Source: Paramecium tetraurelia
Lineage: Eukaryota > Ciliophora > Oligohymenophorea > Peniculida > Parameciidae
Assembly (NCBI RefSeq): GCF_000165425.1
Contig: NW_001798975.1
Span: forward strand, 225,313-289,312
Reading direction: 5' to 3'
DNA: 64,000 nt
A program made the position numbers and the translations under genes. Of this stretch, positions 11,074-23,829 are shown piece by piece. Position 1 is the first letter of the stretch; every line of letters begins with the position of its first letter. Under the pieces are notes generated by a model. It was not told the DNA's origin and searched no databases. It worked only from the letters and a program-made list of their open reading frames with translations.

Positions 11074-14000
11074 ATGGGAAATCAAATCATGGGCAAATTC
11101 AGGAAAACCAGATTCCAAGGTTTTTCCGAAAATCAAATTGATTATTTAAGGTATCTATAACAATTCCATTTAAGTGACAAATGGTTGTAAATTGAAAGCA
11201 ACGGAGTGATCGATCCAAACAAGTTCGCTGATCAATACAATGTTACTCACAAGGAAGCCATTAAGGTAATGAAGTTCTGTTAATTTTAAATAGATTATCA
11301 AGTTGATGGACTTTGATGACAGCGGCCGAGTCGACTACTATAAATTTAAAGTAGGAGTTGCACAATTATGCCAGAATCCAATGACAGTAATATAAGTATA
11401 TTTATGAACCTCTAGACAACCGCAAGAACTATTTTTGATCTCTACGACGAGGATAGAGACAACAAATTGGGACCTAAGGAAGTGGGTATCTTTTTAACAA
11501 GCATATTTAATAATCTTCACTACTATGAAGGTTTAGATGACCCAACACCCAAGGAAGTTGAAGAAAAACTCCAACAATATCTGGTGAAGTGGGATTTGGA
11601 TAGAGACGGAGGATTTGAATATGAAGAATATTTAAAATTGATGCAAAAAGATCCTGACGTGTTGAAAGTACTATACAATATGGGATTGGCTAATAAAGAT
11701 GAATTGACAATCGAAGAGACTTGTTATAACGACATTGACAGTGACATTGAAATCGAGATGGAGAGAAGATTACTGCCTAGAGATGAGAGAGTTGAACGTA
11801 TCAAAAATGGAATTGAACACACAATATCAGCAGAGGCAAGTGACGAGTTTGGAATGGAAGAGGAGGAAGTGGTAATGGAATGGAAGGATTAAGCAAAGAG
11901 ATTGGAGCCAACTAAGAAACTAGAAGGAATGGATGCTTCTCCACCAAATGCTATTCTTGATTTGGAGTATATTTATGGATATAGATGTCATGATACTAGA
12001 AACAATTTAAAATATGGAAACAAGGGATAAATTGTTTATCATACAGCTGGTGTTGGAATAGTCTTGGATCCAAGCAATATGAGTTAAAAACACTTTTTGG
12101 AACATAATGATGATATATCTTGTTTGGATATATATGAAAATTTGGTGTTAACTGGATAAGTAGGTCTTAATCCAATGTTGATGGTGTGGAACATTGACAA
12201 TATGAGAATGGTTTGTCTCTTCAATGATGTCTTGAAGAATGGTATATCTAATTGTTGTTTTTCAAATGATGGAAAGAGTGTGGCTGCTGTTGCTATGGAT
12301 GATGACCATTTCATGGCTGTTTATGATATTGATATAGCTGTGAATTCAAGGAAGGATCCAAAGAATAAAGCATCTCCCTTGATTGCAGGTGGAAAATTAA
12401 CAAAATAAGAAATCTTTGACATTAAATTCTTACCAGGTGATTGGTAAATTGTTGTAGCTTGCATGAAAGAAATCAGTATTTGCACATGGAAAAATGGTAC
12501 AATCCTGGCTGAAAGAGGAGTTTGGAAGGAATAATAGCCTCAACCTGTCTTGACAATTGCTATCAATGGAGGATATATTGTTACAGGTGTTTTCAATGGA
12601 AATTTCTTGTGTTGGAAGAAAAACATTTGTGTTAAGAGTGTCAAGGCTCACGTTACTCCAGTCAAAGCAATCATGACAAGATCAGCTGGTAGAGGAATCA
12701 TATCTGCTGATAAGAGAGGTATCATTATGGGTTGGGATCCATAATTTAATAAAGTGTTTGAAATTGACACCAAAGATTTACCACTCAAATTAAGTTATCC
12801 ACCCAAAGGATCACCTAATGTTATTTCCGTCTGTGAAAGTCCTGAAGGTAAAATCTTGTTTGGTACCAGGAGATCAGAGATTGCAGAAATCCTTAGTTAT
12901 GAGGAGGGTTAAAAAATATAATGTAAATTACTCATGTAAGGACATTTCAATGGAGAATTGTGGGGATTAGATACACATCCAACCTAGAATATATTTTATA
13001 CTGTTGGAGAAGATGAGATGTTGGGTATGTGGGATGTCAAATAGAAGAAATTACTTAAGTCAACACCTAATCAATATGCCAGCAAAACATTGAGTGTTAG
13101 TCAAAATGGTAAATGGGTAGCCACTGGTTGTTCTAATGGAAGAACATTCATCTATGATGCAAGTTCTTTAAAAAAATTATCAGAGATAACTGAAGTTGTA
13201 GATCCTGATAAGGAAATCATTTCATTAATCAGATTCTCCCCTAATAATGAACTTTTGTGTGTTTGTTATAAGCCACCATTTTCAGAAATTGCCTTCTATT
13301 CAACGAAAACCTGGAAAAAACAAAGTAAAATCCCTAATTGCAAATATCATGTCTACACTTTAGACTTCTCTGCCGATAGTAAATTCATCCAATTAAATAC
13401 CAGCAATTATACTATTGAATTTTATGATGTAAGTTCAGCACAACCTGTATAATTTGAAGCTGCCAAAGATATTTAATGGTTCACTTGGACTTGCATTTAT
13501 GGATGGTAAGTTTAAGGTATTTGGCCAGATTGTTCTGATGGTGATGATGTCAATGCCACTGATAGATCAAAGGATGGCAAATGTTTGGTTGCTTGTGATG
13601 ACTTTGGCAAAATCAAATTATTCAAGTATCCTTGTCCACAACCAAAAAGTGGATGTATCAAATACACAGGACACTCCTCTTATGTCTGTGGAGTCAAGTT
13701 CACAAATAGTGGTGAGCATATCATTTCAGTGGGAGGTGACGAATTATCAATATTTTAATGGAGATATATCTTCTCGCCATCCAGATTAGATGTCTAAGAT
13801 ATACAGGAGGAGCCTGAAAAAGTTGAAGAAAATGTTGGTGGAGCCATGTTTGAATAAGAAGAATTAGATAAGGGTGATATGATTGGAGCAGTCAAACCAT
13901 TTTTAGGTGAAGTCTAACATTCAGTTCCATCATGGTACAAACCAAACAAGGCTAGAGATAATTAGGACCCAAAGGGTAATTTATCATTGTATCATGTTCA

Positions 14001-17000
14001 TGGATTCAGATTCTTTTATATTTTGGATGAATGCAGAGACATGATGGGGTGGACAGATAAAAATAAAGTTGTTTTTGTATCAGCTGCTTTAGGAGTGGAG
14101 GTAGATCCTAAGACTTAACAACAAGCATTCTTTAATAAACATGAAGAGGACATAGTTAGTTTTGCTTTGCATCCAAATAGAAACATAGCAGCCACAGGAC
14201 AGATGGCTTAGGCAGGTAAAGCTAAATGTATTGATATTTTTGTTTGGGACATCGACTCAAAGGAGGTGTTGGCTAACTTTAACCAATTTCATTTAAGAGC
14301 TATAGTGTTATTGAAGTTTTCACCAGATGGATCTTTATTGTTAACAGTTGGTTAAGATGATGACAATTCGCTAGCCATTTATGATTGGTAAGGAAAAAGA
14401 TAAATTTGTACATCCAACATAGATAAGGCAAAGGTTAACGGAGCAGCTTGGAAAGACAATGAAGAATTTGTGACTGTAGGAAACAAGCACATCAAATTTT
14501 GGAAGATAAGTGGACGTAATGTCTAAGGCAAGATGGGTTAATAGTAAGGCAAATTCGAATCTTAATTCTCAGTGGCTTATGCATTTGACAATCAAGTCAT
14601 AGTTTCAGGAGGAGGCAGTGGAACTGTGTTTTGCTGGAAAGGTGGAAGTAGTGATAAAGGAGTCAAGGGTCACGAGGGCAAAGTGTGTTCATTCATTATG
14701 GATAAGGCCAAGAAGTTATTATATTCTGGTGGTTTAGATGGCAAAGTAAACTCATGGGGTTATGAAGGAGGTTAATTGGTAAAGAAATAAGAGATCATCA
14801 ATTTGGCTACAAATCCACTCTTCCCACCAGGTGTTGTGGCCATGGATTACAACGAAAAGACTTAACAGTGGTTATTTGGTACCAATGGTGCTTAGATATT
14901 CTCTTATGATCCAACTAAAAAATAAACTAATATTGTAGTGTAAGGTCATTATGGTGAAGAATTATGGGGAGCTTGTGCTGCTCCAACTGGACACAAATAT
15001 GTCACAGGAGGTGGTGATAAGACAGTTAGAGTTTGGGACATCGATTAAAAGAAGATGGTTTGTGTTAGTAAACCATTTCCAAGTGAAGTTAGAGCTGTCG
15101 ATTGGTCAACTGATGGTAAATTTATAGTTTGTGGTGATCTCAATGGATTTGTATATCTATTAGATCCTAATACTTTATAAGTTATGGACACTGCCAAGAC
15201 CATCTTTACCACTATGCCTAAGAGATAGTCTACATATTGGATTGATGATTTAAAGATATCACCTGATTGTAAAAAGGTAGCCTTTGGTGCTCATGGTGGT
15301 GCATCACATTTGGAGGTTTGGACTATTGAATATCCAAAATTTGGTAAATAAGGAACCAAAATTTAATGTGGTTTAACTTCAGCTTTGACTGCTTTGGATT
15401 GGTCAGTTGATTCATCTATCGTAATTGTCAATAGTGGGGCATATGAACTTAAGTATGTTGATGTAAATGCCAAGAAAAATCAAGCATCCTCTAGTTAAGC
15501 TAACACAGAGTTTGCTAGTTGGACTTGTAAATTGGGATGGCCTGTTTAAGGTATTTTCCCTTCAGCTGATTACAGTGATGTCAATACTGTTTGTAGAAGC
15601 AATAGTAAAAAATACTTGGTTTCTGGAGAAGATACTCAACATGTTGTTTTGATGAACTATCCAGTTGTAGTACCCAAATAAAAGAGAAAAGAGTATATTG
15701 GACATTCATCTCATGTTATGAGAGTCAGATTTACATGTGATGATAATTTCTTGATTTCAGTAGGTGGAAATGATAAGTCAATTATTGTATGGAAAACAGA
15801 TTTTGGAAGTGCCCAAGGAAAAGTCGAATAAGTAAATTTGTAAGAACTCTGTAAGGAAGAAGGAGCAGATGATATCGATATGCCTGTTAAGAAGAAGAAG
15901 GCTTAAGCACCTCCTAAAAAGTAAATCTAACAAGATGAAAATTCAGTATTCTCCCAAGAGGAAACAGATGAAGGAGATTAATTTATGGCATGCAAACCAT
16001 GGATGGGAGCTATTAAAGAACCAACATACTAATATTATTCAAATAAAACAGAGGGACATAAACCACCAAAATGTGATTTGGAAATTGAATATGTACATGG
16101 TTATCGTACAAAAGATATGAGAAATAATTTATTCTTTTTAGCAAATGGCTAAGTGTTGTATAATGCAGCTGCATTAGGAATCATTTTAGACGTTGGCAGC
16201 AACACCCAAACTTATTTCAATAAGCATGAAGATGATATCACAGCAATAGATTTGAATCCTGTAGATAGAATGACCGTAGCTACTGGTGAACTAGGAGCTA
16301 AGCCAAATATCTTTGTTTGGAATGCTGAGACCAAGGAAGTGAAATGCTAGTTCAAAGCCCCATTGTAAAAAGGTATCATAGCAATGGCATTTACTCCTAA
16401 TGGCAAAAGATTAGTTGCTGGAGCAGTTGATGTTGATCATTCATTGGCAGTTTTCGATGTGAGTGGAAAAGGAGCTGTATTGTGGTCAGACAAGAGTGGC
16501 CCAGATGTTATTGTTGATTTAAGATGGAATACAGATGATGCATTTGTCACAGTCGGAGTTAAACATTATAAATGTTGGAAATATGATAATGGTAAATGTC
16601 AAGGAAAGAAGGGATAATTCGGAAAGGGAGCAAGTAACAATTTATCAGGAATTGCTATTAATGGAAATGATACCTTATGTGGAGGTGCAGATGGATGCAT
16701 ATAATTATGGAAAGGAGAAGCATTTATGAAACCATTACCAAGTAAACATGCTCAAATATGCGATTGTATTACTGTGACACAAGATTATGTTTTCTCAGGA
16801 GGAAGAGATGGAGTGTTCTTTGTTTTAAGTAAAAATTATGAAGAAATCTTGGCTGTCAAAGTAAAGGAAAAGTGTCCAGATTCTGTGTGTCCTAGTGTCA
16901 GAGCTATCTATGCTGATTTGCCAAATTCTAAATTGCTGATTGGAACATTGGGAAGTGAAATTTATCAATTCTCTTGGGATGGTGGAGCTATTAATAGTTA

Positions 17001-17999
17001 GACAGACTTTTAGGTAACAAATCTTATGAGAGGTCATTTCTGTCCAAATTTGAAATGGACCAATGAAGTTTGGGGTTTGGATATATTTTAAGAAGACTAA
17101 GATAAATTTGTAACATGTTCTGATGATGGTACTGTTCGTGTTTGGTCTATTGCTGATAGGAAATAAGTTAAAATTGGTAGCACTCTTTTGACTGCTGATG
17201 GCAAAGAAGAGAAGAGGGATCTCAATACTGGAGATTTCACTGATTAATGTAAAGCACGTGTTGTTGCTACAAATCCAAAGGATGAAGGTTTCACTGCAGG
17301 AATGAAGGATGGTACTATAAGAGTCTATGATGCTGAATTTACTTAAACAAAAGTATTTAAATAGGCTAAGGAATGGATTAGTGATATCAAATTCTCCCCT
17401 GATGGTACTACTTGTGTTATTGGTTCACATGATAATGCACTTTATGCTTATAAATACCCTTCATGGAAAGCAATAGGCAAAAAAATGCTCAAACATTCAT
17501 CATATATTACTCATTTTGACTTTAGTAGAGATGGTGTCAATTTGCATTCCACTTGTGGTGCATATGAACTTTTGTTTTGGGATGTTGCATAATGCAAATA
17601 GGTATTATTTAGTTATCATTAATTTAGTTACCTGGTGGAGCATCTGCATTAAAGGATGAATTATGGTACACTTGGACAGTTACACTTGGATGGCCAGTCT
17701 AAGGTATTTGGCCTGAATGTGCTGATGGTACTGATATCAATGCTGTTGATCGATCCAATACTACTATAAATGGAAAGAATGATCCAAAAACATCTTATCA
17801 TTTGCTTGCTTCTGGAGATGACTTTAGTCATGTTAGAATACTCAGATACCCAAGTTTGAAGAAATCATCCGAAGCAGTTGTTGGTACTGGCCATTCATCC
17901 CATGTTACCAATGTTAAATGGACCAAAGATGATTCAAGAATCATCTCAACCGGAGGAGAAGATTAATGTGTTTTCGTTTGGAAGGTTACAAAAAAGTGA
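11074..17999 (+). CDS. Giant EF-hand plus triple EMAP-like (EML) WD40 protein
   Basis: 2280 residues. Three introns (11266-11293, 11387-11415, 17602-17627) leave exactly 2281 codons. EF-hand loops occur near residues 70-180: DFDDSGRVDYYK, DEDRDNKLGPKE (canonical) and DLDRDGGFEYEE. Three successive EML units follow; each opens with a HELP-like block (YGYRCHDTRNN at ~280, VHGFRFFY at ~956, VHGYRTKDMRNN at ~1655) and contains many WD40 blades. Each unit ends with a W-x-VQGI(W/F)P motif and a (T)GHSS block. This is the EML5/6 arrangement known to bind microtubules, with a calcium-binding N-terminus added. A ciliary or cortical microtubule role is inferred. Confidence 0.93.
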
Positions 18000-18579
18000 T
18001 AATTATGAATAAATCATAATTCAATTGTTTACACAACCCATATTGTTATAAACTTCTATTTCTCTGTTGGATCATCAAACCTTAATACTTTTTAAGTTTT
18101 CCCATTTGTAATCTATGATTTATGATTGTTATTAGATTAATTCTGATGTAAAAGTGTGTTAATGGACATTGACATATTTATAATACTGATTTTTAGTTGT
18201 ATTTCATCTTCAAAGTCATGGAAAATTACATTTATTATAATTCTGCCTAATATCAGTTTTTCTAATATTCTTATTATGTAGATATTTATTTTTTAATATA
18301 AAACTCAAGCTAATTTATTTGTAAATTTATTTCCTAACTTAACTCTTACAATAGTACTTCCTTTAGTATATGTTGAAGTAAGTCTAGTAATAAATTGGAT
18401 ATTGAAGTAATTCATGGAATTGGATGTGTTTTAAACTCATACGTAAATATAAAAATTGCACTTTACTTTGTACAATATTTAAGAAATTTGATACTTAAAA
18501 ACAATATTGAGAATAACTAATTAATTGAAAAAGACATAATATAGATAACTAATGCATCATGAGATAGTTTGTATACAAT
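18000..18579. other. AT-rich intergenic stretch
   Basis: Downstream of the EML gene and 3' of the minus-strand gene at 18580. Stops occur in all frames under the ciliate code. Apart from a likely 3' UTR/terminator role for both genes, I see nothing in it. Confidence 0.45.
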
Positions 18580-18971
18580 TCATTGTATGTTTAATTTCTT
18601 CAACTTCTTTATAATGTGCTTTAAATCCTTTAATTAGAGAAGGATGTTCGAATTTTCCTGATTATTTAATTGGCTAGCATCATCTAGAGTGGCTACTTAT
18701 TATATAAAAATATCTAAATTTAATGTTAATGGATACTTCGCCCTTCTGCAATATATTAGCTTGTCTTTGATTTCCTTTTGAGTTTTATTTTTCTTATGCA
18801 TTTGCTCAGCCCAGTGCTTACTTTGTTTATCGACCAATTTTATGATGGAGGAGATTAATGAATGGTGTGGTATAAATCGAGCATCGGAGAATCATCTTCT
18901 TAGAAGTTTTCATATGACTATTCGAATTGAGATTTCTTTTCTTATACATCATCGTATAGGTTAAAACTCAT
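18580..18971 (-). CDS. Small basic helical protein, unknown
   Basis: The ATG at 18971 (MSFNLYDD) starts an acidic, Gln/Ser-rich first exon. A 29-nt intron (GTAAGC...ATAAG) inside the gene joins it to a Lys-rich second exon ending LKKLNIQ. The spliced length is 121 codons. The first half is acidic; the second is basic and helical (KKNKTQKEIKDK, LKHIIKKLKK). An unspliced alternative would need a frameshift, so the intron model is preferred. It is an isolated gene inside a 2.7-kb gene-poor region, so decay is possible. Confidence 0.5.
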
Positions 18972-20754
18972 ATGTAGGCAATAAAAAAATAAAATAATTA
19001 TTGAAATATGATGAAATACGATGAAATCATTATAAGGGAACTAAATATATTTGATATTTATAAATAATCTCTTCTCACACACATTTATAAAACAATATTA
19101 TACCTAAGAATTAAAAAATATGACTTTAATTACAGTTCTTAGAAAATAAAGCTAGTAGAGTACAATTCTATTCTACAAGAGTATCTTCATGCTTTCACAT
19201 TCAATTTGTTGATAAAGACAGAGTATAAACTCATTTAATAATTAAGATATGGTTTAATCAATTGATGCAACAGTTATTACAAAATAACCATAAGATTTTC
19301 TCTAAGAAATCCGTTACTAAATGTAATAATTATCAATAAATAGAAAGAATTCAGAATAATACAGATTGTTAATATTTATAATAATAATGTTTTACCAATC
19401 AGATGGAAACTGTACATCCTAAATGTAAACCAATCTGCCTGTTATCCAAGTCAGTCGAGTCATCTTAAATTCATAAGAATAAAATTACCTAATAATACTA
19501 AATCTTAAATATTACCTTAAGCCTCCTCTAACAATGAAAACAATGATAAATCGTATTGATTTGCAATCCTTAAACCAGACATCGTAGTTGATAATCTAAT
19601 AAGGTGGTTTATTTTGTTAATGACTCTTGTAATAGTACAAATTTAATATACATTCTCATTTATATTTTTGACTATTGGGAAGAGAAATGAAAAGTCTATT
19701 TTGCAACAGGAGCAATAAAAGCCCTTGTAATGGCAAAGAAGCCTCTCATCACAAATAAAATTTATAAATATTATTATAAAATGCATGTAATGATAAATTT
19801 ATTTGTGTTTTATTCCTCCTCTTATTTTAAATATCTCCATTAGAGAGGAATAGAACTCATAGTCACTCGAAATTATTGGGAATTAATCTCTAATTAATTA
19901 AAAATGTTTCATTTTATATTACTTGTAACGTTGCTGAAACAATATCATTTAATACCTTAGACAAAGGAATAAAATTTACTTATATAAGAATATCAAAAGC
20001 TTATGATACTTTACATAGTTTTCCTAATTATTTGCTCCTAAATTTCCTCTCTTTTTTCTAAATATAATAACCTAACTTACTCGTCTTACTGACTCAATCA
20101 CTTTTTGATATAATTGCTAGGAGCTAAAGGTATAATACATCAAATCATAAGCTTTAATAAATGAATAATTATTCATTTTTTTGTAAAACATTACTCCTTC
20201 AATTGAAAAAATTTTAATCCTTCTATACGACATTAAGAGTTAAAATAGAAAAGCATCTCTCATACACATACATTAGTAAGCCATTATTGTGTCTAGTGTC
20301 ATTTGTTTCTCCTAAGTATTTTAGAAATTCATTTGATTTTACAGCATAAGTAATTTTTATAAATATCAATATCAGTTTCAATTATCTTAGATTAATTCGC
20401 AGTTCTATAGAGGTTTCATGTCTTTTTATTAAAATTCTATTTCAAATTTTCTCAAAGGTTTTATTTCGACTTCAACAATTTTACATTTTCAATTGACATA
20501 CAATACACTAAGATTCTCATATAATTTCCTCTCTTTGAAGTATTGGTATATTAACTACAATTCTGATATTGCATGTTATGAAAAATTCATTTATAATATA
20601 TTGCATTAATCAAGATAAAATGGAAATAAATGAATCAAAAATCTTGTGTTCATATTATGGATATTAGATTAGTTCAAATTCTTTTATCCAATGATTTTAT
20701 TGATAATTATTTGATTCTAATAATATTGTATTATTATTAATATACAAATAATTA
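18972..20754. other. Gene-free AT-rich stretch, 1.8 kb
   Basis: No protein-like frame was found on either strand. Composition is uniformly AT-rich with many short inverted A/T tracts. It lies between a small minus-strand gene and the plus-strand LC8 gene, so it includes both 5' regions. A decayed paralogue or germline-like sequence retained in the somatic genome would look like this, but nothing specific can be pointed to. Confidence 0.45.
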
Positions 20755-21154
20755 ATGGACATATCAAAAATAGGAAGCTCTGCAATTGATAAGTCATTTG
20801 GCCGAGGAGGGCAGTCTAAGGATGCTGTAGTAATAGTATCAAATTTGGAAATTCATAAACCTGTCGTCACTTTTTGTGATATGAATCAAGCCTAGAAAGA
20901 ATTTGCATTTGAAACTGCTGAACATGCTTTTAGTATCTTACATTTGTTAATTTTAAGAATTGTCTGCTAAAAGAGAAAAGAGATATTTTAAAGACATAGC
21001 GGAATACATAAAAAATGAATTCGATAATAAATTTTAAGGGACATGGCATGTAATAGTTGGATTACACTTTGGGTCATTTGTTTCTTATGAGAGTTAATGT
21101 ATGATACATTTTTACATAAACTAATTGGGATTCATGATTTATAAGTTTGGCTGA
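20755..21154 (+). CDS. Dynein light chain LC8 family
   Basis: The C-terminal ~60 residues match LC8: KDIAEYIKNEFD, GTWHVIVG, FGSFVSYE and HFYINQLGFMIYKFG. LC8 dimers dock partners to cytoplasmic and axonemal dyneins. A 25-nt phase-1 intron (20933-20957) joins the exons; spliced length is 125 codons. The protein has an N-terminal extension of about 30 residues (MDISKIGSSAIDKSFGRGG) before the first conserved strand, compared with the usual ~89-residue LC8. The core positions that form the partner groove appear present. Divergent LC8 paralogues are common in ciliates. Confidence 0.88.
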
Positions 21155-21451
21155 GCTATTTGATATGAACTATTATAGTTATTAAATAATGTTAAAGAAA
21201 GAATCGACTTAAAGTTTGTTAATAAAATATCCTCTATAATATTAGTTGTTATTCTGTTAAGATTTCTAGATTCTTCTACGCCATTGTAATTTGATATTTA
21301 TTAGATTAGATCAATTACAAATTTTTGGAATCTCAATTCTCTTACTCAGGTATGTCTTGGGTATTAATTATGAATTATGCCTTTATCAAAAAAGTATGAA
21401 TTTTTATTTAAAATTTATATCTTATTTAATAAAAAATACAGATTTTTGAAA
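21155..21451. other. Short intergenic region
   Basis: Between the convergent LC8 and ML-domain genes. There is no protein-like frame; it probably holds both 3' ends. Confidence 0.4.
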
Positions 21452-21876
21452 TCAGATAACGAATCCCACTTCAGCACATGCAAAGTTAACTTTTTTAGCA
21501 TTTTAGAAATACAATTGGACACTGATTTTACCCTATTAATATTATTTAATTATTTTACAGATGGAGTAAAGGTTGGGAAGTTTTAGGTCAACTCGTAGGT
21601 AACACGATCTCCTTTGTCATAGACTTCGTCTTCTGGATAGTTGTCTTCAAAAGCATCCATTCCATTCCATTTGGCTTTGAGTAAAACATTATCTAATTCT
21701 GCATGTTCGTTGGCAGATCCATAAAGTGTGATTGTTTCATCAACACCCTTAGCAGGTGTAACACTGAAAGTTGCCTCAGTGAAAACAATCTTTGGATTCT
21801 CCATGCAATTTGTAACTTTGGTTGGGATGGCTGCTAAAATGGATGATACCAAGAGTAATGCAATGAGGTATTTCAT
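21452..21876 (-). CDS. Secreted ML-domain (MD-2-related lipid-recognition) protein
   Basis: The signal peptide is clear (MKYLIALLLVSSILA). The mature part carries an early Cys, a PAKGVDETITLYG strand pair, and after a 26-nt intron (21533-21558) ends with ISVQLYFQNAKKVNFACAEVGF. This is the typical ML/NPC2-like pattern of paired strands and C-terminal Cys. Spliced length is 133 codons. ML proteins bind single lipids in the endolysosomal lumen or outside the cell; the ligand here is unknown. It is convergent with the LC8 gene. Its 5' side faces the decayed gene at 22104. Confidence 0.85.
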
Positions 21877-22103
21877 TTTTTGATAATATTATTAATATAA
21901 TGTTATTAATAATTTCAGCTTTAAATGGCCGCATTACGCAATCAATATTTATAACCATCTAAAATGTATTATTGTATTCAAATTTTTCAATATTCCGCAA
22001 AAAAGTAGCTTCAATTAAGCTTTGCTAGTTTTTTGATATAATTCTAATTGAAAACTTTTTTGATTGTTATTTATATATTTATGACTATAACAACCTAAAG
22101 GAA

Positions 22104-22830
22104 GATGTTAAGAATGAATAACTTCATTATAGCTGCTTGTATCATAGCCATAGAATTTGGATAGACTGTGAGCCCATTTAATCATTTATCCTGCAGTGAA
22201 TCTATTTATCATATGAATAAATTTCCTATTGTTAATTTCAAATACTTTTCATCTTCTATCAACTATCTGCCCACCAGCAAGAGGATGTTGCCTAAATGGA
22301 TCAACATACTCAGATACATCAAAATGCTCAACTGGAACAACCATACATTTACATTATTATTTCATAGATATGGATAAATTTTGTTTATCAAAAGTATTGT
22401 TAATAATACATATCTAAAACCTGTCCAATCATCGACAGCTTATCTTTAAATTAATTGGAGCAACTTGTCAATAATCAGTATATGGATATCACAAACTGAG
22501 GCAACATGTTTGTCTATCCACCTTCAGGAATATCAGTTCAACAATGCACTTGTAATACTTTAGGATCAACTTGAATAATGATCCAGCAACAGCAAATTTA
22601 TTATCAACAGGATATTTAAAAATACATTTGGTGCTTGTAATTGGTTATCAGAATTTGCAACAAATGGAACTTTAAAATAATGCTTTGGTTACTTTTATAA
22701 AATTGGTTTGCCAGCCTTCTATCATAGATTCCTAATCGAAAAAATATTCATATTTACACATAATAAGAAGGAAAACTCAATTTTTATAGAAAATCTCAGG
22801 ATAATATATTTGAATTTCATCAAGTGATAC
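22104..22830 (+). pseudogene. Decayed gene for a secreted Cys-containing protein
   Basis: The ATG at 22104 opens a frame with a signal-like start (MNNFIIAACIIAIEF). Protein-like segments then alternate between frames. One has CPPARGCCLNGSTYSDTSKC; another has QKYCQQYISKTCP and FVYPPSGISVQQCTC, separated by in-frame TGA codons; a third has FGACNWLSEFATNG. No set of GT-AG introns that I could find joins them. The Cys-rich, Ser/Thr-rich pattern suggests a former surface or secreted protein. I read it as a pseudogene with several frameshifts and stops. Confidence 0.45.
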
Positions 22831-23829
22831 ATCTACCTCTTGATATAACTCAAAATGTTGAACAATCATCATGAATAGAGCTTATTACTAGTAAACTATT
22901 GAAAAGGAAAGATAGTTAAATCTATTCATTTTTGAAGTCAAAATTAATTTGAAATTTAAAATTAAATGATCGCATAACAAAATAAAACGAAACTCTCTTC
23001 ATTTTTAAATAGGATATCGATTTTAATAAATTATAATAATCTTGCAAAATCAAGTTTGAAAGGAATCCTAAGTTTTAATTATTAATATTGTATTTCAATT
23101 ATAATGTTCCTTTCTTCTTTAATAGATAAATACCACAATACTAATAAATTTCTTCTATCTGATTGTAAAAATAATAGATCTAAGATTATAAAACTATTTC
23201 AAATCAAATAGTATTAATTTTATGCCTTAGAATTCATCTTTAAAGTTTAGGTTTCATAAGAATATCTACAGTAGTCGAAAAAACCTACATCAACAAAACT
23301 ATTTTCAATAATTGAACCTGAATTATAAGTAGAAAAAATTGTTTGTAAGTTAATGCTATTGTTTTGTAAATAGAAAAAAAAAAGTTCTCTTATTTTTCAA
23401 AATTCATAATCACTTATTAATATTCCTACTCTATTTGTTGAAATTTACAATTAATGTTGTTCTCTATATGTTTCAAGATAAAATATATTATTATAATTAT
23501 TAGAATAAACAACAATATAAAACAATTGAATCTTATTAAAAATCAATTAAAGATGAATATCATATTAATTACGGACAGCTATTCATATAAATGAAGCTTA
23601 ATCTTATATTTTTCTTTCTAAATATGTCCTTTTCAATCATTTAGATAAACTGCCTGATTACTTGATTTATAGTTGAATGCCTGATAAGGGAAAGAGTGCT
23701 GATGCTGCAAGAGATGGAAATTAGAGAGGAATCAATGATTATACTAAAAAGCAAATATATATTATTTTTAATTAAATATGCAAATTTAATTTAAATCTTT
23801 AAATAAAATATTTATTTAAAAATCAAAAT
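22831..23829. other. Intergenic region upstream of PABP
   Basis: Mostly AT-rich with no gene. At 23677 an ATG opens a 25-residue hydrophilic stretch (MPDKGKSADAARDGNQRG) that is in frame with the PABP start, with no TGA between. The intervening 75 bases are almost pure A/T, so this could be an alternative N-terminus, a relic, or chance. Confidence 0.35.

Noticed and set aside
18580-18971. Apparent frameshift within the small basic gene
   Set aside because: A 29-nt intron GTAAGC...ATAAG resolves it with an exact codon count.
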